DNA of 50,205 nucleotides from Dehalococcoidales bacterium (GCA_020342155.1 CP070842.1:688184-738388), one strand, 5' to 3'. Shown: positions 15,489-24,026, counted from the stretch's first letter. Notes: a model not told the origin generated them from the sequence alone. Program-made: numbers and translations.

Positions 15489-16718
15489 TCAGGATGCTCG
15501 TTTTATTACAGTACAGCAGTTTTGTCCACCCATACCAAACGAGTTAGAGAGACAGATATCCACCGATTGCTGGCGGGCTACATTCGGTACGCAATCAAGG
15601 TCACACTCAGGGTCAGGTGTTTCGTAGTTGATAGTTGGCGGGATTATACCCTCTTTTATAGTCATCACGGCCGCGACGGCTTCGGCTGCACCAGCAGCAC
15701 AGGCCAGATGCCCAATCATCGACTTATTTGAACTGATCGGCACTTTATAAGCTCGCTCACCAAAAAGCAGCTTCAGTGCCTTAGTCTCGGTTACATCATT
15801 AAATTTGGTGCTGGTGCCGTGGGCGTTGACGTAGTCAACTTGTTCCAGGGAAACGCCGGCATCATTGAGTGCCATCCTCATGGCGATAGCTTCCTGCTCG
15901 GGGTCAGGTGCAGTCTCGTTGAAGGCATCGAATGTCCAGCCGGCGCCGGCTAGTTCGGCGAGTATCGGTGCTCCGCGTTGCTGAGCATGTTCGAGGGTCT
16001 CTAATACCAGAAAGGCAGCCCCTTCTCCATAGACCATGCCGCTGCGGTTAAGGTCAAAGGGACGGCATGCTTTCTTTGGATCAGGTTCACGGCTGAGGGC
16101 ACCGACCAGTCCGGTAATGGCGATGGCAATCGGGTTCACCTGGGTCTCGCTGCCACCCGCTAGCATTACGTCGGCGTGGCCCATTCGCAGCAGGTTCAAG
16201 GCTGTGCCCAGGGCATCATTACCACTGGCACAGGCACTATTGAGACTGGAGTTCGGTCCCTTCATACCAAATTCCAGACCGGTTATGGCCGATACCATGC
16301 TCGGAGCAACCTTGCTGATTAGTAACGGGTCAATACGCATCGGGCCTCGGTTTTTCAGGACTTCGCCCTGGTTAATTAACAGGTCGACGGCACCGCTGGT
16401 AGCGATGACCGTTCCTACTCTTTCCGGTTTTTCGTGTGCCATATCTAGGTCAGCTGACGACAGTGCCATTCGGGTAGCGGCGATGGCGTATTGAGTGCAG
16501 AGACTAGTGCGGTCAGCGCGTTTGATATCCATGTAGTCGGTCGGTTCAAATCCCCTGACTTCAGCCGCCACCTTGACCGGATATCGGCTGGTATCGAATT
16601 TGGTTATCGGGCCGATGGCTGACTGGCCGTTGACCAGTCCCTGCCAGTACTGGTCTAGGGTCAAGCCCAGTGGAGTAATAGTGCCCAGTCCGGTAATCAT
16701 TACTCTAGGTTGAGGCAT
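15489..16718 (-). CDS. fabF: 3-oxoacyl-ACP synthase II (beta-ketoacyl-ACP synthase)
   Basis: 409 residues from ATG 16718, chosen because AAGGAGG lies 5 nt upstream and the protein then starts MPQPRVMITGLGTITPLG, the usual KAS II N-terminus. An ATG at 16739 has no such site. The catalytic Cys is in SACASGNDALG. The two active-site His are in NAHGTSTKFND and SNKSMIGHLACAAGA. The enzyme condenses malonyl-ACP with acyl-ACP. The start overlaps the end of fabL by 14 nt. No fabH or fabD is present in this operon, so initiation and malonyl transfer must be encoded elsewhere. Confidence 0.93.
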   Translation of the reverse strand: MPQPRVMITGLGTITPLGLTLDQYWQGLVNGQSAIGPITKFDTSRYPVKVAAEVRGFEPTDYMDIKRADRTSLCTQYAIAATRMALSSADLDMAHEKPERVGTVIATSGAVDLLINQGEVLKNRGPMRIDPLLISKVAPSMVSAITGLEFGMKGPNSSLNSACASGNDALGTALNLLRMGHADVMLAGGSETQVNPIAIAITGLVGALSREPDPKKACRPFDLNRSGMVYGEGAAFLVLETLEHAQQRGAPILAELAGAGWTFDAFNETAPDPEQEAIAMRMALNDAGVSLEQVDYVNAHGTSTKFNDVTETKALKLLFGERAYKVPISSNKSMIGHLACAAGAAEAVAAVMTIKEGIIPPTINYETPDPECDLDCVPNVARQQSVDICLSNSFGMGGQNCCTVIKRAS

Positions 16719-17502
16719 CTTGCCCTCCTTTACCTTCATCTGGAGTATAGCTTAGTGAAGTCAGGGATAGTCCACCGTCGATGACAATAATCTGCCCTCT
16801 TATCATAGCAGCCTCGTCGCGGCACAAAAAGGCCACGGTATTGGCTATATCTTCCGGCTGTACCATCGGGCCTGCCGGTGTCTTCGTCACCATCGATTGA
16901 GGTATATTGGGGTCGGATGTATATAGCTTCATGGTTTCCGTCTCTACTGCCGCTGCCGAAACCGCGTTGACCCTAATCCCCTGTGGCGCCATCTCGATGG
17001 CTAAATAACGGGTTAGCGCTTCCAGGGCTGCCTTAGAAACGCCAACCGCAGTATAAATTGGTAGGACCAGCCGTGAACCGAGGCTGGAGATATTAACGAT
17101 GACGCCACCATTGGTCATCAGTCGGGCTGCCCGCTGGGCGCAGAGCAGGGCAGCGCGGGCATTAATGCTCATCGTCCAGTCCCAGGCGTCGGAGTTCAGT
17201 TCCATGGCGGGACGGGCTACACCGGAAGCAGCGTTATTAACCAGGATGTCAAGCCGACCGAACCTTTCTTCTATTTCGGTGAACATTCGGTCAATCTTTT
17301 CCGGTTCGGCGAGGTTGGCCTTGATGATATGAGCGGTGACGCCAATATTTCGGGCCTCCCCGGCTGTACCCTCAGCGGTGTCACGCTTGCGGAAGAAGTT
17401 TATGACGACATCGGCTCCTTCCGAAGCCAGCCTGAGCGTTATCGCCCGGCCAATACCTCTTGAACCGCCTGTTATCAAAGCGACTTTACCTTTTAATGGC
17501 AT
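16705..17502 (-). CDS. fabL: Enoyl-ACP reductase III (FabL type)
   Basis: 265 residues. This SDR differs from FabG and matches Bacillus FabL closely at diagnostic places: NNAASGVARPAMEL (FabL NNAASGV), WDWTMSINARA, YTAVGVSKAALEALTRYL with the Y-x6-K active site (not Y-x3-K), and the C-terminal MIRGQIIVIDGG. FabL reduces trans-2-enoyl-ACP with NADPH and is triclosan-tolerant in Bacillus. The short tail after VIDGG is charged and probably disordered. It lies between acpP and fabF, where the enoyl reductase step is expected. Confidence 0.87.
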   Translation of the reverse strand: MPLKGKVALITGGSRGIGRAITLRLASEGADVVINFFRKRDTAEGTAGEARNIGVTAHIIKANLAEPEKIDRMFTEIEERFGRLDILVNNAASGVARPAMELNSDAWDWTMSINARAALLCAQRAARLMTNGGVIVNISSLGSRLVLPIYTAVGVSKAALEALTRYLAIEMAPQGIRVNAVSAAAVETETMKLYTSDPNIPQSMVTKTPAGPMVQPEDIANTVAFLCRDEAAMIRGQIIVIDGGLSLTSLSYTPDEGKGGQDAST

Positions 17503-17515
17503 TTATTATCCCGGC

Positions 17516-17770
17516 CTACTGGTTCTTACTGGCAATAATACGCTCGACGCAGGCAACGAAGCTTTCCATGTCGGTCACATTCTCCAGGTCTTCCTCGGGG
17601 ATTTCAATATCGTATGTGTCCTCCACGGCAACCAGTATCTGTACGACATCCAACGAGTCTGCCTGCAGGTCCTTAAAGGTTGCGTTGGGTTTGTACTCGG
17701 TCTCCTGCTTACGTACGATTCTGGTCACTATCTTCTTGATAGTTTCTTCGACTGTTGGACTAACGGTCAT
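17516..17770 (-). CDS. acpP: Acyl carrier protein
   Basis: 84 residues. The phosphopantetheine attachment Ser lies in ADSLDVVQIL (the D-S-L signature), followed by the acidic helix II/III region DIEIPEEDLENVTDMES. The N-terminus is longer and more basic than in E. coli ACP (ETIKKIVTRIVRKQETEYK). It carries growing acyl chains. It lies 13 nt before fabL and 16 nt after plsX. TGGAGGAGG lies upstream of the ATG. Confidence 0.93.
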   Translation of the reverse strand: MTVSPTVEETIKKIVTRIVRKQETEYKPNATFKDLQADSLDVVQILVAVEDTYDIEIPEEDLENVTDMESFVACVERIIASKNQ

Positions 17771-17786
17771 TATAATCCTCCTCCAC

Positions 17787-18803
17787 TTATTGGTCGTTCG
17801 GACTTGGTATATTCATTGTGCTCCTGGCAGCAGCTAACTCGGTTGTAAACGTGCCCACCAGGTCTATTTCTACCGCCCGTTTTGCCGTGGCGATAGTGCT
17901 GGCCACCTCGGGTGCCTTACTTCGGCCGTGTGCCTTACAAATGATACCATTCACACCCCATAGAGGCCCACCGCCCACGGCATCAGCGGGAATCATCGCC
18001 CGTTTCAGGTCAGTAATTAACTCTCCTATTTCACTCTCCGGTAGCTTATTCTGTAGCCTCTCATTGAGCCATCGGGAAGTGACATCACCCAGCCCCTCGC
18101 AGAATTTGGCGACCAGGTTACCCACAAAACCGTCGCAGATAATGACGTTGGCCTTGCCGTTGGCAATGTCATTTCCCTCCACATTACCCACGAAATTCAG
18201 CCCGGACTTCTTGAAGAGCTCGTAGGTCTCCTTGACCACTTCATTCCCCTTCCCTTCTTCGGCACCGTTACTGGCCAGCGCAATAGTTGGATTGGGTATA
18301 CCCATCCATTTACGGGCGTATACCATGCCGATGATGCCGAAGTCCAATAACTGATCCGGGCGGGAATCGACGTTGCCGCCCAGGTCAATCATTATAGTAT
18401 CCGGGGTGAACCCCAAGAACTGCCCGCCAATGACCGGACGGGCTAGACCTTCCAGTATACCCAGCACCTGCACGGCGGCGGCAAAGACGCCCCCCGTAGG
18501 ACCGGCACCAACCGCCGCCGCCGCCCTCTCTTCTCTGACCAGTTTGGTGGCGACCATGATAGAGGCATTTCTTTTCCTACGCATGGCGTAGGCGGGATGC
18601 TCTTCTTCGAGCAGATATTCATCGGTGTGCACTATCTCAATATCCAGGCCGGAGGTATTACAGCTGGCTAACTCCGCCTTGATACGTTCCTCTGGCCCTA
18701 CCAGAATGATACCAACGTCGTGCTCTCTGGCTCCTGCGACTGATCCCTTAATAATTTCTTTGGGAGCGAAGTCTCCGCCCATGGTATCAACTGCTATCTT
18801 CAT
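17787..18803 (-). CDS. plsX: Phosphate acyltransferase PlsX
   Basis: 338 residues, full length. MKIAVDTMGGDFAPKEIIKG is the PlsX N-terminus, followed by EEHPAYAMRRKRNASIMVAT and VGNVEGNDIANGKANVIICDGFVGN. The enzyme converts acyl-ACP plus phosphate to acyl-phosphate, the donor for PlsY in phosphatidate synthesis. The start overlaps the preceding MaoC gene by 17 nt. Together with DegV/FakB in the same operon, this points to acyl-phosphate as the node linking de novo and scavenged acids. Confidence 0.94.
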   Translation of the reverse strand: MKIAVDTMGGDFAPKEIIKGSVAGAREHDVGIILVGPEERIKAELASCNTSGLDIEIVHTDEYLLEEEHPAYAMRRKRNASIMVATKLVREERAAAAVGAGPTGGVFAAAVQVLGILEGLARPVIGGQFLGFTPDTIMIDLGGNVDSRPDQLLDFGIIGMVYARKWMGIPNPTIALASNGAEEGKGNEVVKETYELFKKSGLNFVGNVEGNDIANGKANVIICDGFVGNLVAKFCEGLGDVTSRWLNERLQNKLPESEIGELITDLKRAMIPADAVGGGPLWGVNGIICKAHGRSKAPEVASTIATAKRAVEIDLVGTFTTELAAARSTMNIPSPNDQ

Positions 18804-19224
18804 CGGTTTTCACCCTCACTTTAGTCTCGCAGATTATTACCGGCTCGTCCCGCTGGTTTTGGCACAGGATGTCACAGTCAACCAGGAGAGTCCCGTTTCC
18901 TCTCTGCAACCCGGTTACCTTACCGCTGACGGTTATCGTGTCACCCGGACGGGCTGGGGTTTTGAATCTGGCAATGAGATTACCTCCGGTCAGCCAGCTC
19001 TGCCCGAAGCTACTGGTCATGAATTCAGATACATAGGCCAGGATAAGCATACCGTGAGCAATCGTACCATCCAGTCCTGCTTGCCTGGCGAATTCCGGGT
19101 CAATATGGATTGGATTGAAGTCTTTACTGGCCTCAGCGTAAAGGTTGACGTGTTCCTGTGTCACCTGCCGTCTTAGTTCCGGGAAGCTGGTGTCTATGCT
19201 GAGCCCATTTAGGTCTATTGCCAC
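18787..19224 (-). CDS. MaoC/hydratase-2 type (R)-3-hydroxyacyl dehydratase, catalytic HadB-like subunit
   Basis: 145 residues, a single hot-dog domain. The hydratase-2 motif is present: DFNPIHIDPEFARQAGLDGTIAHGML, with D35 and H40 as the likely catalytic dyad. In FAS-II settings lacking FabZ or FabA (for example mycobacterial HadAB), such a protein dehydrates 3-hydroxyacyl-ACP. Its neighbour at 19238 looks like the non-catalytic partner. It lies 13 nt after that gene and overlaps plsX. Confidence 0.85.
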   Translation of the reverse strand: MAIDLNGLSIDTSFPELRRQVTQEHVNLYAEASKDFNPIHIDPEFARQAGLDGTIAHGMLILAYVSEFMTSSFGQSWLTGGNLIARFKTPARPGDTITVSGKVTGLQRGNGTLLVDCDILCQNQRDEPVIICETKVRVKTDEDSS

Positions 19225-19237
19225 TGCTGTATCTCCA

Positions 19238-19645
19238 TCATGCTAGTGGTAGTATGAAGCTTGTCTCCCCGGTTATTACCTTCGCATTGTTCTGATTTGT
19301 TACGTTGATTTCAATAGTCAGCATGTGGAACTTTCCCCGCTCTATCTTGCGGTTGACCCTGGCATAGCTGGTAAGGGATTCGTTGATACTGACCGTGCCA
19401 AGGAACTGAAATTCCTGAGACACGTGAATCGTACCGGGCGGCAGAGATATGGCCTCTGCCATCGACGCCATAGCCAGTGCGGCAACCGCCATCGGTGGGA
19501 CAAGCTTATTTTCGCCGTAGATACGCTTATCACCCTCAATCGCGCTAAGATATGCCGTCACCATTTTATCATCAGGCTGGAAGTCGACCGGCGTGAACTC
19601 GTAGCCGTTGGAGAGTTCTTTATAATCTATCTCTTGCTGCGCCAT
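19238..19645 (-). CDS. MaoC-like N-terminal-domain protein, HadA/HadC-like partner subunit
   Basis: 135 residues from ATG 19645, with GGAAG just upstream; an in-frame GTG at 19672 would overlap the preceding gene. Hot-dog fold features: YLSAIEGDKRIYGENKLVPPMAVAALAM aligns with the N-terminal substrate-binding half of double MaoC proteins, and the D-x4-H catalytic dyad is absent. HVSQEFQFLGTVSINESLT resembles the second half of the fold. It most likely forms a heterodimer with the catalytic protein at 18787, as HadA or HadC does with HadB. Confidence 0.75.
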   Translation of the reverse strand: MAQQEIDYKELSNGYEFTPVDFQPDDKMVTAYLSAIEGDKRIYGENKLVPPMAVAALAMASMAEAISLPPGTIHVSQEFQFLGTVSINESLTSYARVNRKIERGKFHMLTIEINVTNQNNAKVITGETSFILPLA

Positions 19646-19668
19646 TTTTCTTCCGGAATATCTGATAT

Positions 19669-20736
19669 TCACCAGGTAAGGCTGATAGCATTCTGTTGAC
19701 AGATGCTCAGACAGTTGGTTCTATGCTCACTGCTACATGAATGATAACCGGGACATAGTATCGACAGCCGTTTTCGAGATGCCTCCGTCACTCTGGCTTT
19801 AGGTTGGTGACCGTCCTCCTGAAACACTTCGAAGATACCCTCCGGACAGGCGGAGACACATTCTCCACACCCGTCACAGCTCCCCAAATTAATGGTAATA
19901 AAGTAGTCGCCAGTACCGTCGTTGTAGCCGTATTGTACCTTGGCCGCTTCCTCGGTCTCTTTACCCAGATATTTTTCCTGAGCGAACAGAGCAGCACCCA
20001 GCGCCCCGATGATCTGGGGGTCTTCGGCCAGTAGCGGCTCTAGTCCAACCTTCTCCGCTATTTTGGCTACCATTCCACTGTTCTTGGCGATACCGCCGGT
20101 AATTGTAAAATCCTTTTCGATAGATACTCTCTTGAGCAGGTTGAGGCAGCGAGTAGCGATGGCTTCATTCAGACCGGCCAGGATATCGCTACGGTTGACA
20201 CCCTGCCGAAGACGGGCGATGGCTTCCGTTTTGGCAAAAACAGCACAGATGGTATTGAAGGGGATGGTTTCTTTCGACTGTAGTGCCAGGTCGCCGATTT
20301 CGGCCAACGGTGCATTCAACACGTCGGCAATCATTTCCAGAAAACGCCCGGTGCCACCAGCACACTTGTCGTTCATGACGAAGTCGGTGACATGACCTTC
20401 GGCGTCACAGCGGATTGCTTTGCAGTCCTGTCCACCCATATCGAGGATAGTCCTCACCGATGGGTGATACCAGTTGATACCCCGGGCATGGCAGCTAATC
20501 TCGGAGACATTCTCCCGGGCGAAAGGAACCAGGACACGGCCATATCCGGTAGCGACAGTGTAATCTATATCATCAAGAGTGAGGCCGGTGCCCTCTAGGG
20601 CCGCATTGATGGTGGCGTGAGCAGTCTTGATACTCTCTGGTCCTGTGTCACAGATGGTGGTGGCAAGAATAGTGCCGTCTTTAATAATGGCCGCCTTGGC
20701 GGCGCGAGAGCCGATATCTATCCCGGCGACAATCAT
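19669..20736 (-). CDS. BadF/BadG/BcrA/BcrD-type ATPase fused to a C-terminal ferredoxin domain
   Basis: 355 residues. The ASKHA ATPase part is about 1-255: AGIDIGSRAAKAAII phosphate-binding loop, then the two Cys that share a bridging [4Fe-4S] cluster across the dimer, in NDKCAGGTGRFLEM and FNTICAVFAKTEA, then TGGIAKN. The C-terminal part (about 275-355) has a Cys-rich pattern CDGCGECVSACPEGIF followed by CPGYHSCSSEHRTNCLSIC, a two-cluster ferredoxin-like module with irregular spacing in the second half. Such ATPases drive low-potential electron transfer to 2-hydroxyacyl-CoA dehydratases or class I benzoyl-CoA reductase. The fused ferredoxin could be the direct donor. It overlaps the second ATPase by 4 nt. 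Confidence 0.88.
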   Translation of the reverse strand: MIVAGIDIGSRAAKAAIIKDGTILATTICDTGPESIKTAHATINAALEGTGLTLDDIDYTVATGYGRVLVPFARENVSEISCHARGINWYHPSVRTILDMGGQDCKAIRCDAEGHVTDFVMNDKCAGGTGRFLEMIADVLNAPLAEIGDLALQSKETIPFNTICAVFAKTEAIARLRQGVNRSDILAGLNEAIATRCLNLLKRVSIEKDFTITGGIAKNSGMVAKIAEKVGLEPLLAEDPQIIGALGAALFAQEKYLGKETEEAAKVQYGYNDGTGDYFITINLGSCDGCGECVSACPEGIFEVFQEDGHQPKARVTEASRKRLSILCPGYHSCSSEHRTNCLSICQQNAISLTW

Positions 20737-21524
20737 TTTTGATTACCTTTCTCCACGTTCTCTCTGGCGATGATGGCGGCCCCCAGCGCCGCAACGATTT
20801 GAGGTGCTTCCGGTTTCAGCACCTCAAAACCGAGTTCGTGTTCTAGAATGCTGACCAGGCCATCGTTCAGAGCGACACCACCGGTGACAGCGATGTCCTT
20901 TTCAATCCCGACTCGTTTGCACAACGAGATGGTGCGACTTACCACAGAAAAATAGATACCGGCGGCTATATCTTCCATAGGCGTGGGCGGGTCGCGGTGC
21001 ACGTGCGAAATAACCTCGGATTCGGCAAAAACAGCACAGGTACTGGTGATGTCAGCCCGGGAGTGAGCCTGGAAAGATAGTTGGGCCATTTCATCCAGCG
21101 TGATGCCCATCAGCTTGGCCATCTGCTGCAGAAACAGTCCGGTACCGGAGGCACACTTATCATGGTTGGCCCAGTCGGCAAGTCGGCCTCGCTCATTTAG
21201 CTTGACAACCGTCATGCTCTCAGCGCCCATGTCAATCACCATACGCACCGACGGATACAAATGATGAATGCCACGAGCCAGGCAGGTGGTGATTGTCTTC
21301 TGTTGCGAAGTGAAGGAAATCTGCTTGGCACCGACACCGGTAGCCAGAACGGGCAGTCCATCAAGATTCAGTTCGGACTGGTCTAAGGCCTTTTCCATCG
21401 CCATACGGGCACTGGCTTCGATATCGTCGTCGAGAGGCACAACGCCGGTGCCAGAGATACCTTCGTCCTCGAGGACCACGGCTTTGATGTTTAAACTACC
21501 AATATCTATACCTAGTGTCTTCAT
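20733..21524 (-). CDS. BadF/BadG/BcrA/BcrD-type ATPase (BcrD-like activator)
   Basis: 263 residues, all ATPase. MKTLGIDIGSLNIKAVVLEDEG is the first phosphate loop. Cluster Cys lie in NHDKCASGTGLFLQQM and TSTCAVFAESEV, and the second loop is TGGVALNDG. The size fits BcrD/HgdC-like activators. Having two different ATPase subunits in tandem, rather than one homodimeric activator, resembles the benzoyl-CoA reductase layout (A and D subunits) more than that of hydroxyacyl-CoA dehydratases. It is translationally coupled to its neighbours (3-nt gap and 4-nt overlap). Confidence 0.88.
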   Translation of the reverse strand: MKTLGIDIGSLNIKAVVLEDEGISGTGVVPLDDDIEASARMAMEKALDQSELNLDGLPVLATGVGAKQISFTSQQKTITTCLARGIHHLYPSVRMVIDMGAESMTVVKLNERGRLADWANHDKCASGTGLFLQQMAKLMGITLDEMAQLSFQAHSRADITSTCAVFAESEVISHVHRDPPTPMEDIAAGIYFSVVSRTISLCKRVGIEKDIAVTGGVALNDGLVSILEHELGFEVLKPEAPQIVAALGAAIIARENVEKGNQK

Positions 21525-21527
21525 TGA

Positions 21528-22794
21528 TTAACGGTCTTCCAGCATCTCGAAGAACTGATCCAGCTTATCACGAACCTCTTCCTCGGAGTTAATCGTGGGG
21601 TCGACAATATCGCAATCGATGGTCAACATTGGGATATCGACCTCGCTCAGAATTTCCTTGATCACTCTAATGGTAGCGCAGGTATGCCGGCAACCCATGA
21701 ATGCCCAGTAGATGGCCCCATCAATTTTGTATTGTTCGGCACCGTCCGTGATATCCTGTAGTGCCTGCTCGCTGAGCGGCCCGTACATACTTCTTCTCTC
21801 AGGAATCAGGAACGACTTCTTCGCCACGCTCTCCAGGGGCTTGGCCGGGTCCAGTTTACCCTCCGACCAGCAGGTGAATAGTGGTTCTACCACGCTGACA
21901 GCACCCAGTTCCTCAAATAGCCTCCCCAGATAGCTTATCAGATACATGGGAGGGACAAACAACGTCATCAGGCGGAAACGTTCAGGAGAAACGGCCCCAT
22001 TGCCCTGTTGTACCCGCTCTTTAAGCTCGTCCCGCAGCTGTGTCAGGTACTGGATGGCCTCGGGCTGACCGGGGAACATATAGTCGGCGGAAAGCAGTTC
22101 CAGGTAGCCCGAGATAGACATCGGCGAGGGTACAGCCTTACGCAGCTCGCTAATTTCCCGGTGGAGTTCAATCTCCTCCTCGGTGAGAGCGACCATTTCC
22201 GAGAGCCTGTCCCAGTCCATTTTCTTGCCGGACTTCTCTTCAAGGAAATGTACCATATCTTCGAGCTCACCGGTGAGGTAGTCCATTTCGCCGGGAGAGT
22301 CCTGGAACGGATTGTCTAGGAAGAAACCGGGACTACCACTCAGTTCCATCATCAGCTCCCCGCACTTGGCCGTGTTATCACAGATGAGATTGGACCAGAG
22401 AATGATGTCAGGGTGGGGGAGTGCCTCGAGGGCAAAGATACCGGCAACGCCACGGTGTGGGGAACAAATCTCGGGTGCCAGCCCCAGTTCGGCACCTTTA
22501 GCCAGCACCTCTGCCTGCACCCAGTATAAGGGCATTGAGCCAGGTACTCATCTCGGTATGCATGGGCACGATATCCATTGCGTAGAGGATTTCGGCGGGG
22601 AAGAAGACGGTATGGGAAGCCACCATTTTACCCTCTTCGTGAGCATTTCGGACACGGGTGTAATATTTCTCAAGCAGCTGGAAGTAGAGGGTCTGGCTCG
22701 GACGCGCGTCAGGTTGGAGCCGGTTCATCCTTGCCATCAGTTGATAAGACCTGATAAGTAAATCTATGTCTTTTTTGTGTTTGGTGGTTGTCAT
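21528..22794 (-). pseudogene. 2-hydroxyacyl-CoA dehydratase/benzoyl-CoA reductase subunit (BcrB/HgdB-like), interrupted by a frameshift
   Basis: Two overlapping frames make one gene of about 422 codons. The N-terminal part (22794 to about 22528) reads ...VFFPAEILYAMDIVPMHTEMSTWLNAL. Its frame then runs into TAA at 22498-22500. Shifting by one base at about 22527 continues as YWVQAEVLAKGAELGLAPEICSPHRG..., which is what the family needs, and runs to 21528. One extra A in CTT-A-TAC explains it. The combined length fits BcrB/HgdB-type subunits that bind a [4Fe-4S] cluster with the substrate. All neighbours are intact, so an assembly error, a recent mutation or recoding are all possible. Confidence 0.75.
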
Positions 22795-23942
22795 TTTTTC
22801 TTCGTCTCCAGCATTTCCAGGAAAGCCTGCACTCTGGTGCGGATTTGCCCCGAGCCGGAGGTGCCGTATTCCACATCCAGTGCGAGTACCGGAATTCCGG
22901 CTTTCTTCAACCTTTCGCTGATTAGGGGCAAATCATGCGCATAAGGCACACAGTATCGGATAATCTGACTGATAACACCGTCCACTTTATAGTCATGGGC
23001 CAACTGCAGGATACGGTCGAACCGTTCGTCTGAGGGTACCATCCGAGCGCAGGGGAAATTATTCAGATAACGTCGTGATATAGCTTCCAGGGGAGGTCGA
23101 TCATCCAGAACCACCGGGTCGGACCAGTAGCGAGTGCTGGTGCATAACTCGTCAGTTACTACCAGACCACCCAATTCTTCAATAGACCGGAGAAATTCCG
23201 GATTGTTCATGGTGCTGCCGGTGACCATCAGTCGCGCCCGGCTCGGGTGCGCGATTTTTGATCCGGCCAGTTCGTCGAGTAACTGATGCAGGTAATGATT
23301 AAAGAGTTCCTTCGGCATACGGAAGCTGGTGTTAAGCACTTCCATCGTCTCAGCACCGGTGATCGGAGGCAGGTCGAGTTTCCGCAGCTCGTAGAGCCTC
23401 TTCAGCAGTTCCCGCGATTCATTGAATACGGTAATCGACTTAACGAGTGCCTCATCGGTTATCTCGATACCGAGGTGTTGTTCAAGGAGCGTTTTGAATT
23501 GTGATACCTGTTCATAGTAGAGCCTGTGTGCACGCTCGGTATATTTGCGGGGAACGGTAAGGATATGGTGGAAAGGAGCCCGGAGGTAGTGGCTCCACAA
23601 ATCGAAGAGGCGGCGGGCACCGTCACAGGTCGACCCTGCGATGACACCATCCACATAATCGTACTCACCTTTCAAACCCATTTGTAGGCAGCTTCGCGAG
23701 AAAGAGCAGTTGTTAATGTATAGATAAGCGTTAGCATCATCCAGTTCTTGTTCTTCTGAGCAACCCGTGATGCGTATGGGAAGCGCCCCGGCTGCGTGTA
23801 TTATCTCTTCGGGTACATAAGTACAGAGCCAGCCAAAGACCTTTTTACCTTCTTGCTTGAGTTCTTGGATTTCTTTGGTCTTGGGGAAGGTATTATTGAC
23901 TATGCGGAATGGTTCCAGGGTCGCTATTCTTTCGTCACTCAT
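22791..23942 (-). CDS. 2-hydroxyacyl-CoA dehydratase/benzoyl-CoA reductase family subunit (BcrC-like)
   Basis: 383 residues. The family signature FGWLCTYVPEEIIHAAGALPIR (about 37-58) opens the domain. Cys positions for cluster ligation include C74, C80 and C85 (NNCSFSRSCLQMG), GSTCDGARR and QIIRYCVPYAHD. MVTGSTMNNPEFLRSIEELG is the second-domain start. The size is close to BcrC. It is the first gene of the operon, with its ATG at 23942 preceded by GAAGAG, and it overlaps the next gene by 4 nt. It is expected to pair with the frameshifted subunit as the catalytic heterodimer. The substrate (aromatic CoA ester, 2-hydroxyacyl-CoA or other) cannot be decided from sequence. Confidence 0.88.
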   Translation of the reverse strand: MSDERIATLEPFRIVNNTFPKTKEIQELKQEGKKVFGWLCTYVPEEIIHAAGALPIRITGCSEEQELDDANAYLYINNCSFSRSCLQMGLKGEYDYVDGVIAGSTCDGARRLFDLWSHYLRAPFHHILTVPRKYTERAHRLYYEQVSQFKTLLEQHLGIEITDEALVKSITVFNESRELLKRLYELRKLDLPPITGAETMEVLNTSFRMPKELFNHYLHQLLDELAGSKIAHPSRARLMVTGSTMNNPEFLRSIEELGGLVVTDELCTSTRYWSDPVVLDDRPPLEAISRRYLNNFPCARMVPSDERFDRILQLAHDYKVDGVISQIIRYCVPYAHDLPLISERLKKAGIPVLALDVEYGTSGSGQIRTRVQAFLEMLETKKK

Positions 23943-23971
23943 GTCTCTTCAGTCGGGTACACATAGCCGGT

Positions 23972-23992
23972 GCACATAGAGTATCTAGGTAT
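23972..23992 (-). promoter_or_regulatory. 21-bp palindromic operator, site 1 (long CoA-ester/FAS operon)
   Basis: Half-sites GCACATAGA and TCTAGGTAT are separated by 3 nt (GTA). It lies at the predicted transcription start of the minus-strand operon, just downstream of its -10. The same architecture occurs at 24099-24119 and 29958-29978. An extra half-site (ACTAGGTAT) occurs at 24000-24008. Confidence 0.65.
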
Positions 23993-23997
23993 ACTGT

Positions 23998-24026
23998 ATA
24001 CTAGGTATTTGTTTGTCAGATGTCAA
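23998..24026 (-). promoter_or_regulatory. Promoter of the minus-strand BCR-like/FAS operon
   Basis: On the minus strand: TTGACA (24021-24026, perfect), 17-nt spacer, TAGTAT (23998-24003), with start predicted near 23991 and the first ATG at 23942. Operator site 1 overlaps the start. Confidence 0.65.

Noticed and set aside
16036..16494. 152-codon plus-strand frame opposite fabF
   Set aside because: Antisense to a well-conserved catalytic region of FabF. The product is a low-information shadow of the GC-rich codons.
17336..17848. 170-codon plus-strand frame across fabL, acpP and plsX
   Set aside because: It spans three clear minus-strand genes and has no recognisable domain.
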